Shown one piece after another: positions 8,522 through 16,245 of a stretch of DNA of 64,000 bases. Position numbers and translations under genes: made by a program. Source of the DNA: Sphingobium sp. (GTDB lineage: Bacteria; Pseudomonadota; Alphaproteobacteria; Sphingomonadales; Sphingomonadaceae). The notes under the pieces are model-generated. The model was not told where the DNA came from. It saw nothing but the letters and a program-made list of their open reading frames with translations, and made no database searches. The stretch's first letter is position 1; each line of letters begins with the position of its first letter. The stretch lies in contig JALCRK010000007.1 of NCBI GenBank assembly GCA_022652485.1, positions 22,652 through 86,651 on the forward strand. The letters are read 5' to 3'.

Positions 8522-10561
8522 ATGCTCGAGGTCTACACGGTCGGCGGCGGCGACTATCTCGTCAACACCTTCAACGCGATCGCCGCCTGGACCGGTTCGG
8601 GCGGGTTCAAGTCGCTGATCCGGGTCGTCATGGTGATGGGGCTGATCTACGCGCTCCTCATCACCGCGATGGATCTCGACTGGCGCGCCTGGTTTCGCTG
8701 GTTCATCCAGTCGACGCTGATCTACCTCGTGCTCATGGTGCCGACGGTCACGATCAAGGTCACCGACCGCATCAATCCGGGCCTCGCGCCATCAACTGTC
8801 GCCAATGTGCCGATCGGGCTCGGCGTCATGGCCTCGTTCACCAGTCAGGTAAGCGACTACTTCACCCGCACTGCCGAGACGGTGTTCGTCATGCCGGCGG
8901 CCTTGAACTATTCCAATGGCGGCTTCGTCTACGGTGCGCGGATGTGGGACAAGGTGCGCGGGTTCGAGATCCGCAATCCCGTGTTCAAGGCCAACTTGGA
9001 CGGCTACCTCAAGCAGTGCGCCTATTACGACATCCTGCTCGGCACCAAGAGCTTGAAGCTGCTCAGCGAGTCGACCGATCTCTGGGCCGACCTTGGGGTG
9101 GGTGCCGCCACCAACCGCGGCATGAAGTATCTGACCGATACCGGTGGCGGGACGGTCGATATCGAGGGCAAGACCTGCGCAGAGGCTTGGGGCCTGATCG
9201 ATGCGCAGTGGGACACCGAGATCAATGCCTATGCGCTGCCATTCGCGCATTCGATGTACCCCAAGCTTACCCAGGCCGCCGCCGGTGCAAAGCTCGCCGC
9301 CGATGTTCCGGTGGTCTCGCAGCTGCTCACCGGCAGCGCCATGACCCGCAACCAGTTCTTCAAGCAGAAGAGCATGGTCGATGCTTTCGAGGCCGCCCAG
9401 CTCGACTTCGGCAATGCCGACAGCGATTCCTTCGCGCTCCAGCGCGCTGATGCCCAGACCCGCAACGCCATGACCACCACGGCCGAGCAGGGGCTGATCT
9501 GGATTCCGGTGCTGAACGTGGTGCTGACGGTCGTGTTCTACGCGCTGTTTCCGATCGTTTTTCCGCTGCTGCTGTTTCCGCGCAGCGGTATCGCGACGCT
9601 CAAGGGCTATTTTGCCGGTTTCTTCTACCTTGCCGCCTGGGGACCAATCTACGTCCTCATTCACATGTTCATCATGGACCGCCTCGCAGCGCAGACCAAT
9701 GCGGCGGCAGCGGGCGGGGTGAGCCTTGTGAACTGGGCCGGGATCGATGCCGTCAATCAGGACGTCGCCACCATGGCGGGGTTCCTGATGATGTCGGTGC
9801 CGGTGCTTGCTCTCATGGTGATGCGCGGCACCATGTCGGTCGCCTCCAACATGGGCTCGATGCTCGCCCCTGCGCAGGGCGGGGCGGATGCAGCCGCGCT
9901 TGAGCGAACCACTGGCAACTATGCCTTCGGTGATGTCAGCCATGGCAATCTCAATGCCAACAACCGCCAGATGGCGCAGTGGAACCAGGCGCCCAACCTC
10001 ATGGCTGGCGCCGCCCATTCAGGATTCCGCGGCGATGATGGCCGCATGTACCATCAGTACGGCGAGGGCCACACGGTGATCGACAGCAGCGGCGCCATCT
10101 CGCAGCTGCCGTTCAAGGCGTCGATGACACGCGGTTACGCCAGTGATCTCAGGAACCAGGGTCAGTGGTACATGAACGAGGCCGAGCGCATCGAGAATGG
10201 CACATCGGCGACCTGGAGCAGTTCGCGCGGAACATTCGGCAGTGCGGTCGCTGCCAGCAGCGAGGTCAGCGGGTCGCGAAGCGAGCGCGGGTCGCGTTCG
10301 TCAGACACCCACAATGTCGGCGGCAATGTCATGGTCGAGGGCTCATCGGGCAAGTCCACGCGCGAAGTCACGAATGACGATCTGATCCTGCGGCAGGGCA
10401 ACAGTCGATCGAGTGGGAATTTTGATCAGCGGGCGTTTGGAGGCTCGGTAACTGGCTCTGCAAATGGAACTATTGGAACGCCCGGGAAGGATCTTGCAGG
10501 TAGCGGTGTTTCGGCGGGCCTTGGCGCTTCGATTTTTGGCAGGCGGGAATGGGGGGGATGA
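8522..10561 (+). CDS. traG: TraG transfer protein, N-terminal part (frameshifted)
   Basis: This is the inner-membrane N-terminal domain of TraG (mating-pair stabilisation and entry exclusion). Transmembrane segments lie near residues 30-50, 60-80, 325-350, 365-385 and 420-445, and the family opening VYTVGGGDYLVNTFNAIAAW is present. It stops prematurely at 10559-10561, just after a run of seven G (10551-10557). Removing one G restores the frame into the downstream reading frame, which carries the missing C-terminal periplasmic part. Either a real frameshift, a sequencing error in the homopolymer, or slippage. Confidence 0.88.
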   Translation: MLEVYTVGGGDYLVNTFNAIAAWTGSGGFKSLIRVVMVMGLIYALLITAMDLDWRAWFRWFIQSTLIYLVLMVPTVTIKVTDRINPGLAPSTVANVPIGLGVMASFTSQVSDYFTRTAETVFVMPAALNYSNGGFVYGARMWDKVRGFEIRNPVFKANLDGYLKQCAYYDILLGTKSLKLLSESTDLWADLGVGAATNRGMKYLTDTGGGTVDIEGKTCAEAWGLIDAQWDTEINAYALPFAHSMYPKLTQAAAGAKLAADVPVVSQLLTGSAMTRNQFFKQKSMVDAFEAAQLDFGNADSDSFALQRADAQTRNAMTTTAEQGLIWIPVLNVVLTVVFYALFPIVFPLLLFPRSGIATLKGYFAGFFYLAAWGPIYVLIHMFIMDRLAAQTNAAAAGGVSLVNWAGIDAVNQDVATMAGFLMMSVPVLALMVMRGTMSVASNMGSMLAPAQGGADAAALERTTGNYAFGDVSHGNLNANNRQMAQWNQAPNLMAGAAHSGFRGDDGRMYHQYGEGHTVIDSSGAISQLPFKASMTRGYASDLRNQGQWYMNEAERIENGTSATWSSSRGTFGSAVAASSEVSGSRSERGSRSSDTHNVGGNVMVEGSSGKSTREVTNDDLILRQGNSRSSGNFDQRAFGGSVTGSANGTIGTPGKDLAGSGVSAGLGASIFGRREWGG

Positions 10562-11564
10562 CGCCAGAACCGGATCCGAACGATCTGCGACGAACCAGGT
10601 CACCCGCGGTACGGACAAGTCCGAGGATGTGGGCAGCCGGGTCGTCGTCAGCGGCAACAGCGGCGATGTCCGGTCGTCGGGCACATTCAGCCAGAACTCC
10701 GATTATACCGATGCCAGCCAGAGCCGGACTACGACTGACGGCACAGATTGGCGGATTGCCGAGGCCGACGAGCGGCGCGCGGCGGCTGCGCGGTACCGCG
10801 AGATTGGCGGCAGGATGATGTCCGAAGCAAGCTACGCGGAGAGCCATGGATTCCAGGTGTCGAGCGACATGTCTAACCTGATCCAGGATCGCTACGAGGC
10901 CCTGCAGCGTGAACATCCTGAATGGCATCTTCCCGACATCTCGAACCCGCGCCTCGACTACCGCGATCTCGCAAGGCGCGATCAGGCCATCAGCTACATC
11001 ATGGATGACCTGATGAGTGACCTGCGCAATCGGCGTATCGACGAACTGGCGGACGTATCCGATATCGCCGGTAAAGGTGCGCTCGGCAGCAATGCCGAGC
11101 TTGGCATGCCGGACAGCGTTGCATTGCCGCCTTCCGGGGGCTCGTCGGCACTCGTAGCCTCAGCCTTGGAAGGAGGAACGCTTCTGGCGGCTCCCGATGG
11201 GCCGGTTGATGGAGCGAAGCTTGCGCGCGAGCTGGGACTAGGCATCAAACCCAGCGCGCAACTAGGCCGGATGGATGGCGAACTCGTACCAGCCATGGGC
11301 GTGGTGGCAGAGGAAGCAACGGCGCTTGGCCTGCCAAGGCCCGTTGTCACGTCGGGCAATGACAGTACCCAGCACGTTGCTGGTTCCGCCCATTATGACA
11401 ACCGGGCGCTCGACTTCCGTGGGAACAACATCTCTGACGCACAAGGAGCGCAATGGGCCGCACGCGTGCAGGAGCGTCTAGGGCCATCATATGCAGTCGG
11501 TTTTGAGCGGTTCCCTGACAACCCGGCTCGGGATCATCTGCATGTTGCTAAACGACGCAGTTGA
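10552..11564 (+). pseudogene. traG: TraG C-terminal part with peptidoglycan-peptidase-like domain, out of frame
   Basis: In frame -1 relative to the N-terminal part, the protein continues DDARTGSERSATNQV and then a Ser/Thr-rich, low-complexity stretch and helical segments normal for the TraG periplasmic tail. The last 110 residues look like an M15-type zinc D,D-carboxypeptidase or endolysin: HVAGSAHYDNRALDFRG supplies a His...Asp pair and DHLHV the second His. This would be a cell-wall-cleaving domain on the transfer channel. No independent ribosome binding site is evident, so it is probably made only by frameshifting, if at all. Confidence 0.75.
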
Positions 11565-11566
11565 AA

Positions 11567-11773
11567 TCAGCCAACGATTCCGGATTCAACGAGAAACACG
11601 ATTACAAAGGCGATCATGCATACCACTACTGTCGGCAAAACGTAGGGATTGCCGTCCTGTACCGATGGATCGGCATGCGGAACAGATGGCAACGGCAGGC
11701 CGGTGACAGGATCAGTGTTCGCTGCGCGGCAAGCCAAGGGTAAGCCATCCAGTCCGTATCGATCGTGGTTCAT
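11567..11773 (-). CDS. small single-pass membrane protein
   Basis: 68 residues, convergent with traG. Start ATG (11771-11773) is preceded on the minus strand by AAGGAG seven bases upstream. The N-terminal 45 residues are polar and Pro-rich. The C-terminus is one hydrophobic helix (YVLPTVVVCMIAFVIVFLVE). I recognise no family. Support comes from the ribosome binding site, membrane topology and separation from other genes; it could still be chance. Confidence 0.45.
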   Translation of the reverse strand: MNHDRYGLDGLPLACRAANTDPVTGLPLPSVPHADPSVQDGNPYVLPTVVVCMIAFVIVFLVESGIVG

Positions 11774-12013
11774 GTTGGGGCTCCTTGCTCTGGCAATCGA
11801 TACCCTGTTCGGGCCGATTTTTCAATGATGTGCCAGGAAAAAGGGTGAGCCCCCGCCGCCCATTCCGCACCCTCGCACTCCTCGGCGCAGAGCGCCGGAT
11901 CTGGTGATGGCAATTACGCGATCTCAGGCGCGTGCGGTGATTGAGCGCGCTATTCTCCGCATATATTGCGGCGATTGTCGTCCCGGCGACCTCTAGGCTG
12001 CCGAGCTCGCGAC

Positions 12014-12039
12014 TTGACAATGTAAGAATTATTCCTTAC
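12014..12039 (+). promoter_or_regulatory. promoter -35 and palindromic operator of prlF-yhaV
   Basis: A perfect TTGACA -35 box (12014-12019) is followed directly by a near-perfect palindrome GTAAGAATTATTCCTTAC (12022-12039) that fills the spacer up to the expected -10. PrlF-type antitoxins autoregulate by binding such sites. Position and symmetry support an operator for the toxin-antitoxin pair starting at 12066. Confidence 0.65.
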
Positions 12040-12065
12040 CTTCCGGCTGTCGCATGGAGAGTATT

Positions 12066-12389
12066 ATGGCAATCGCGCTCGAGGAATTCAGCACCATTAC
12101 CGCGAAGGGTCAGACGACGATCCCCAAGGCAGTCCGTCAGGCGCTGGGCGTCGGTTACGGTGGCCGCATTGCCTTTCGCGTGAGCGATGGCGGCGTGACC
12201 GTTTGCCGTGCGGATAGCGATGAGGATCCGGCAGTCGAGAGCTTCCTGAGCTTTTTGGCTGCCGATCTGAAACAGCACCCTGAGGCCGTGAAAGCGCTTT
12301 CGCCCGATCTCACCGCCCGCATTGCCGCGCTGACCGCAAATATTCCGGTCGATCTCGATGACGCGATCGACGGCGACGTCTCGCTTTGA
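12066..12389 (+). CDS. prlF: PrlF/AbrB-type antitoxin
   Basis: 107 residues. The N-terminal swapped-hairpin (AbrB/SpoVT) DNA-binding domain reads STITAKGQTTIPKAVRQALGV (in two parts), followed by a helical toxin-binding tail ending in acidic residues. The downstream partner is YhaV-like, which fixes the family as PrlF (SohA). It neutralises the toxin and represses its own promoter. The ATG at 12066, with GGAGAG just upstream, is preferred over an in-frame ATG at 12054. Confidence 0.88.
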   Translation: MAIALEEFSTITAKGQTTIPKAVRQALGVGYGGRIAFRVSDGGVTVCRADSDEDPAVESFLSFLAADLKQHPEAVKALSPDLTARIAALTANIPVDLDDAIDGDVSL

Positions 12390-12411
12390 GCAATGACCCG
12401 GACTTGCTCAA

Positions 12412-12870
12412 GTGATCACGGTCAACGGTTGGACACTTTACGCGCATCCGCTGTTTCTCGCCCAGCTCGATAAGCTGACGAGCGCCGGTGAGCGCGCCCG
12501 CGAAAAAGACCCGATTGCCTATACCACCAGCGCTGACGCCAAGTTGCTTGCCGCAATACGCAAGCTGGTTTTCGAGGTGATCCCCGTCGATCCCTCACGT
12601 CCTGAGTTCCGGCAAGGTGGCACCCTGGGCCGGGAGCGCAAGCACTGGTTCCGGGCAAAGTTCGGCAATGGCCGGTTCCGGCTGTTCTTCCGCTACTCGA
12701 CTGCCGCAAAGATCATCATCTTCGCCTGGGTCAACGACAGCAACACGCTGCGCACCTATGGCTCAAAGAGCGATGCCTACGCCGTTTTCAAATCCATGCT
12801 CGACAAAGGCAATCCTCCCGAAGATTGGAACGCCCTATTGGAAGCATGCATGGAATTGGCCGCAGGCTGA
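12412..12870 (+). CDS. yhaV: YhaV-family ribosome-dependent mRNA interferase toxin
   Basis: 152 residues, starting GTG 22 bases after the antitoxin. Family features: NGWTLYAHPLFLAQLD at the start, GRERKHWFRAKFGNGRFRLF in the middle and IIIFAWVNDSNTLRTYGSK near the C-terminus (RelE-like fold with basic and aromatic catalytic residues). It inhibits growth by mRNA cleavage when free of PrlF. Intact, so the pair should be functional and would favour retention of the surrounding DNA. Confidence 0.9.
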   Translation: MITVNGWTLYAHPLFLAQLDKLTSAGERAREKDPIAYTTSADAKLLAAIRKLVFEVIPVDPSRPEFRQGGTLGRERKHWFRAKFGNGRFRLFFRYSTAAKIIIFAWVNDSNTLRTYGSKSDAYAVFKSMLDKGNPPEDWNALLEACMELAAG

Positions 12871-12906
12871 TCCGGGTCCAACCGATATCCGGCCCAAATC
12901 CAGCTT

Positions 12907-13128
12907 TCAGGCGCTATTCTGCACTTCGACGTATTCCACCTCGATCCTGTCAACATCGACTATGCGCCCGCGCACCCGGACACGCCCATTGAGCCCTCCC
13001 GCCGCGCTTTCGTCAACAAAGCCAAGCCGCCAGCACAGGCCGTCATCGCCGCGCAGGATCGGCGCGCGCGCGCCGGGTTCGATCATTCCGACATGGAATC
13101 TCGCTGAGGGGGAACTGCTCGATTTCAT
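12907..13128 (-). CDS. small DUF5818-like protein
   Basis: 73 residues on the minus strand, convergent with yhaV. A beta-rich pattern (ILRGDDGLCWRLGF, GLNGRVRVRGRIVDVDRIEVEYVE) recalls DUF5818-type OB-like proteins common in sphingomonads: a value bound to a W-R-L strand, then a VRVRG strand and an IDV/VDR ending. Assignment is tentative. A GAGGG-like site is not obvious upstream, so the start is uncertain. Confidence 0.4.
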   Translation of the reverse strand: MKSSSSPSARFHVGMIEPGARAPILRGDDGLCWRLGFVDESAAGGLNGRVRVRGRIVDVDRIEVEYVEVQNSA

Positions 13129-13289
13129 GGGGTGACTTGGTGTCGGATGGAGGGAACAGCCTGAGGTGCATGCCGCGGACCCTGGTCGGCCTTAGCCTGC
13201 AGGATCGAACTTGCCCAGCCATCGCAGGAACTGGCACCTACTGACGACCCGTCCAGGGTCCCACCAAAGGCCCCGCCAACGATGCAGGT

Positions 13290-13320
13290 TGCATAGTTAT
13301 CAGCGTGTGATAACTATGCA
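13290..13320 (+). promoter_or_regulatory. perfect 13-bp inverted repeat upstream of tumE
   Basis: TGCATAGTTATCA (13290-13302), spacer GCGTG, then the exact reverse complement TGATAACTATGCA (13308-13320). The site ends three bases before the GTG start of the toxin-like gene. The right arm contains a TAACTAT -10-like hexamer, so transcription may start at or very near the start codon. Probable autoregulatory operator for the two-gene module. Confidence 0.75.
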
Positions 13321-13322
13321 GG

Positions 13323-13694
13323 GTGAATGAGCCGCACGACTCGAGCCTTGATGCCTTGCTTCCGCTCGATGGCGAAGTGTTTGTCATCGATCCTTCGGGG
13401 AACCACTGGGTCAAGTTCGAGGTCAAACGTGTGGCAAGCTCACCCGAGAGACCGCACGGCTTGCGCTACTCGCTCACTCTGCACGACGGGAAGGGCGAAA
13501 GGTTGGTCGGATTCGACAATGCCCATCCGGTGACGTCGGGTTCGGGACCGGGGGCAAAACAAGCGGCTGCGTTCGACCATAAGCATCGGCTACGAACCAT
13601 TCGCCCTTACGAATACGCCGATGCCGCAAGCCTGTTGGCCGACTTCTGGACAGAAGTCGAAGCGGTGCTGGCGCAGCGAGGAGTAAAGCTATGA
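13323..13694 (+). CDS. TumE-like (DUF6516) toxin of a toxin-antitoxin pair
   Basis: 123 residues matching the DUF6516/TumE layout: a short N-terminal strand region, VFVIDPSGNHWVKFEVKRV, HGLRYSLTLHDGKGERLVGFDNAH, then a His-rich loop DHKHR and a helical C-terminus (ASLLADFWTEVEAVL). Members are encoded just upstream of a small HTH protein, as here, with a four-base overlap. Start GTG at 13323, immediately after the operator; no Shine-Dalgarno is visible, so the mRNA may be leaderless. Confidence 0.8.
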   Translation: MNEPHDSSLDALLPLDGEVFVIDPSGNHWVKFEVKRVASSPERPHGLRYSLTLHDGKGERLVGFDNAHPVTSGSGPGAKQAAAFDHKHRLRTIRPYEYADAASLLADFWTEVEAVLAQRGVKL

Positions 13695-14062
13695 CGACGT
13701 TGAAAATCGGAATTGCCAGCCCGGCGGACTACAAAGCCCGGACCATGGCCATCGCGCGGGGCGAGTTGAAGCAGTCGGCGCAGGGGCCGAAGGTATGGTT
13801 CACCTCGATCGAGAGCCTCGCCAAGGTGCTGTCCGACCGCAACCGGGAACTGCTGGCGCTGATCGCCAAGGAAAAGCCGGAGTCCTTGCAGGCGCTGGTC
13901 GAACGTACCGGGCGAGCCAAGTCGAATCTGTCGCGCACATTGAAGACGATGGAGCGTTACGGTCTCGTGCGTTTCGAGAAGCGGCCCAACCGGGCACTCG
14001 CTCCGCGCGTGAATTACGACGATATCCGGCTCGACCTGTCGTTGCGCGCGCAGGCTGCCTGA
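13691..14062 (+). CDS. MarR-like HTH antitoxin/regulator partner of TumE
   Basis: 123 residues. The C-terminal half is a winged helix (ESLQALVERTGRAKSNLSRTL then MERYGLVRFEKR), the type found in HVO_A0114-family DNA-binding proteins paired with DUF6516 toxins. The N-terminal 50 residues probably contact the toxin. It overlaps tumE by four bases (ATGA) and is followed by a strong hairpin. It is the likely repressor at the 13290-13320 palindrome. Confidence 0.8.
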   Translation: MTTLKIGIASPADYKARTMAIARGELKQSAQGPKVWFTSIESLAKVLSDRNRELLALIAKEKPESLQALVERTGRAKSNLSRTLKTMERYGLVRFEKRPNRALAPRVNYDDIRLDLSLRAQAA

Positions 14063-14083
14063 TCGCGCAATCCCCAAAATGGT

Positions 14084-14118
14084 GGCGCGGCCCGGTGGGA
14101 GGCGACCCGGGCCGCGCC
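14084..14118. terminator. strong GC hairpin between convergent genes
   Basis: A perfect 12-bp stem GGCGCGGCCCGG / CCGGGCCGCGCC with an 11-base loop sits between the HTH gene (+) and the 89-residue gene (-). There is no T tract, but the position between convergent stops supports a bidirectional terminator. Confidence 0.65.
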
Positions 14119-14124
14119 GTCTGG

Positions 14125-14394
14125 TCAGGCCAGGATCGCTTCTTCGACGCAGTCGATGCAGTCGCGGTTGCGAACCTGGCTGGCAGAATCGGGGCGGGGA
14201 GCAACCGCCTTGTCAGGACAATCATCGCAGTCTGGCTGCTCGGCAGAAGGGGAGGGCCGCTTCATTGCCTTGATCCGCGCCTTAATCGTCTCGACGGCAT
14301 CTCGCGTGTTCACGCCTGTTTTCGCACTGGCTTCGGCAGTCAGCGCATCGGCGACGCGCTGCCCCTGCTCAGAATGGCGGGAGTTCATCGCCAT
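14125..14394 (-). CDS. small CxxC-containing hypothetical protein
   Basis: 89 residues starting ATG 14394, overlapping the end of the SLOG gene by 26 bases. A polar helical N-terminus (residues 1-40) is followed by a charged linker and two CxxC pairs near the C-terminus (CDDC and CIDC), which could bind zinc. I do not recognise the family. The overlap with the upstream gene suggests co-expression. Confidence 0.5.
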   Translation of the reverse strand: MAMNSRHSEQGQRVADALTAEASAKTGVNTRDAVETIKARIKAMKRPSPSAEQPDCDDCPDKAVAPRPDSASQVRNRDCIDCVEEAILA

Positions 14395-15412
14395 TGACGG
14401 TGCGCTTTGCGCCGCCGCGTTCTGCCTGAGCCGGGACCTTTGACCGCGCCGGGGGAGCCTCGTTCTGGGCGCCGGCCTCGCGCACGATGTGCATCGGCAC
14501 GCGCGCCTCGCGCAGCCGGTCGGCGAGGTTCGCCTGGATGCCGCCGCCGCTGCACACCACCGCCTCGACCGGTTTGAAGCTGAGCATGCGCGCATTGCGC
14601 TGATAGGGCGCCGAAGGACCCCGCGAGGCATCGGGCTTGCACAGGATGACGGGGACGTTCTTGCTCGATGCCCATGCCGCCGCGATCACGTCAGCGCCCT
14701 TGTTCTGCGCGGTCGTTGCCAGCACCATCGAAGGAATGCGCGTCCGGATTGCGTTGAGGTAGTCTTCAACCTGAGCAATGTCGGTGAACTGCTGCCCGCC
14801 CGAGAACACCACGACCGGGCCTGTGGGCGCAAACTGTTCGCGCCGCTGCGCCTTTTGCGCGGCCAGGTAATCGCGCGCCTCGATCATCGAAGCATTGGTC
14901 TTGGACGACACCCGCGAGCCGCGCACCGGCGAGAAGGGACGACCGGTCTCCACGAGGTAGATCTTCGCGGCATGGTCGCGCATGCATTCCATCGCGTCGC
15001 GGCACTCGGCGAGGCTGCGGGCCTGCATGGTGAGGTCCTCCAGATCGGTCGCGTAGACTTCGCTCGGATCGTATTCGCGCAGCTTTTCCTGCAGCCGGTT
15101 CGCCATCGAATCCTCTCGGGTATCGAGACGTTTGGCCACGACATGAAAGCTGTTCGCGATCCCCCAGGCGACCTCGCTTGCCATGTCCTCCATCCGGGTG
15201 TCGCGGAACAGGTCGAAAACCGTTGCCAGCATCATTTCGATCGCCGCCTGCGCCACATCCGGGTCGGGCATTTCGGCAGCGCTCGGTTCATGCTCGATGG
15301 AGAGCTTGGCGAGTTCGGTCTGCTCCATGAATGCGGCAGCATAGTCGGGAGTGGCGATTTCGCGCGCATAGTGTTCGGCAAGGTCGGCGAAGTTCGAGAA
15401 ACGGTCCGTCAT
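14369..15412 (-). CDS. DUF2493 SLOG-fold (YspA/cpYpsA-related) protein
   Basis: 347 residues. The N-terminal 190 are helical and of unknown role. From about residue 205 there is a Rossmann-like SLOG domain: VVVFSGGQQFTD (nucleotide loop), KGADVIAAAWASSKNVPVIL, PYQRNARML and VVCSGGGIQANLADRL. SLOG proteins bind nucleotides or NAD-derived ligands, and several act in defence and stress systems. DUF2493 genes are common on sphingomonad plasmids, with no established function. The ATG at 15412 follows GGAGG on the minus strand. Transcribed with the 89-residue gene downstream. Confidence 0.8.
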   Translation of the reverse strand: MTDRFSNFADLAEHYAREIATPDYAAAFMEQTELAKLSIEHEPSAAEMPDPDVAQAAIEMMLATVFDLFRDTRMEDMASEVAWGIANSFHVVAKRLDTREDSMANRLQEKLREYDPSEVYATDLEDLTMQARSLAECRDAMECMRDHAAKIYLVETGRPFSPVRGSRVSSKTNASMIEARDYLAAQKAQRREQFAPTGPVVVFSGGQQFTDIAQVEDYLNAIRTRIPSMVLATTAQNKGADVIAAAWASSKNVPVILCKPDASRGPSAPYQRNARMLSFKPVEAVVCSGGGIQANLADRLREARVPMHIVREAGAQNEAPPARSKVPAQAERGGAKRTVNGDELPPF

Positions 15413-15747
15413 GATAACCTCCAAAAGGAATTGTCTCTCATCACGCTGATGAAAGATGCCCATCGGAGGGACGCCGGAGTCAGGCAGTCAGGGACGGCGG
15501 CGCGCACGCGCTGCCGCCGCGAGCAGCGGGCGTGGGGGGAGCCGATTTTTGCTCGCAAGGCGGTAGCCGCAGCAGGCCAAAATCGGGGGGCACCCGCGAT
15601 CCTTGACGGCCGCCAATCTCCCAGGCGTCATGCTATGGCGATGCTGATTTCGCTCAGCCACCGAGATGAGAGAGAGATTTCAGTTTTGCCCCCGAACCCC
15701 CATGGGGCGTTCGGGGTTAACGGCAAAACCCAGCAGTCAGAACAAGA
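15413..15747. other. structured intergenic region with two inverted repeats
   Basis: No credible gene. It holds an interrupted inverted repeat CCGATTTT (15542-15549) / AAAATCGG (15579-15586). Closer to the PIN gene is a longer one: GTTTTGCCCCCGAAC (15683-15697) pairing with GTTCGGG (15709-15715) and GGCAAAAC (15722-15729) across a six-base bulge. The second lies just beyond the stop of the 15748-16245 gene and may terminate it, although no T tract follows. Confidence 0.6.
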
Positions 15748-16245
15748 TCAGGCAGCTGGTCCCAGCACAAATCGTGCGCGCTCGCGGCGAAGCATCTCAA
15801 ATGGATTCACGCAGGTAATTCCGAGGCCAATGCAGGCATTCGGGATCTTGATCTTGCGGACCGAATCCGAGGGCACTTCATGGGTTACCACGATGCAATC
15901 GTGGGCCTTGGCATGTGCGACCAACCAATAGTCGGCGACTTGTAGGAAAGTCGAGATGGCCGCCGGTTCATAGGTCTGCCCGGTGGCCCAGGCACTGACC
16001 TGTCCCAGGGCAGGAAGGACCGCATCGTCGGGCGGCAGGAAGAACCCTTTTCCTTGGGCATGGGCCCAGCCTGCCAATTCGTCGCCGCCGCCCACGAGTT
16101 CATCGCTGACATTTTCGATGCTTGCGACAATCCCGGTCGCATTCTGGGCAACAAGCCATTCCCAAAAGGCTGGGCAGAAGTCGAACCCGTAATGGAGGTT
16201 TTTGGCCTGGATGAAGACGTTCGCGTCGAGCAGGTAGCGGGTCAA
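15748..16245 (-). CDS. DUF4411 PIN-domain protein
   Basis: 165 residues with a PIN-fold start MTRYLLDANVFIQAKN (first acidic residue in LLDAN) and later acidic positions around GDELAG, VADYWLVAHAKAH and the closing strand CIVVTHE. This is the DUF4411 type of PIN nuclease. It overlaps the upstream XRE-ImmA gene by four bases (ATGA), so the two form one unit. By analogy with other PIN modules it is a candidate ribonuclease toxin with the HTH protein as antitoxin; this is inferred from arrangement. Confidence 0.8.
   Translation of the reverse strand: MTRYLLDANVFIQAKNLHYGFDFCPAFWEWLVAQNATGIVASIENVSDELVGGGDELAGWAHAQGKGFFLPPDDAVLPALGQVSAWATGQTYEPAAISTFLQVADYWLVAHAKAHDCIVVTHEVPSDSVRKIKIPNACIGLGITCVNPFEMLRRERARFVLGPAA

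Noticed and set aside
14489..15931. 480-codon plus-strand frame across the DUF2493 gene and the following gap
   Set aside because: Mostly antisense to the SLOG gene; no ribosome binding site or motif.
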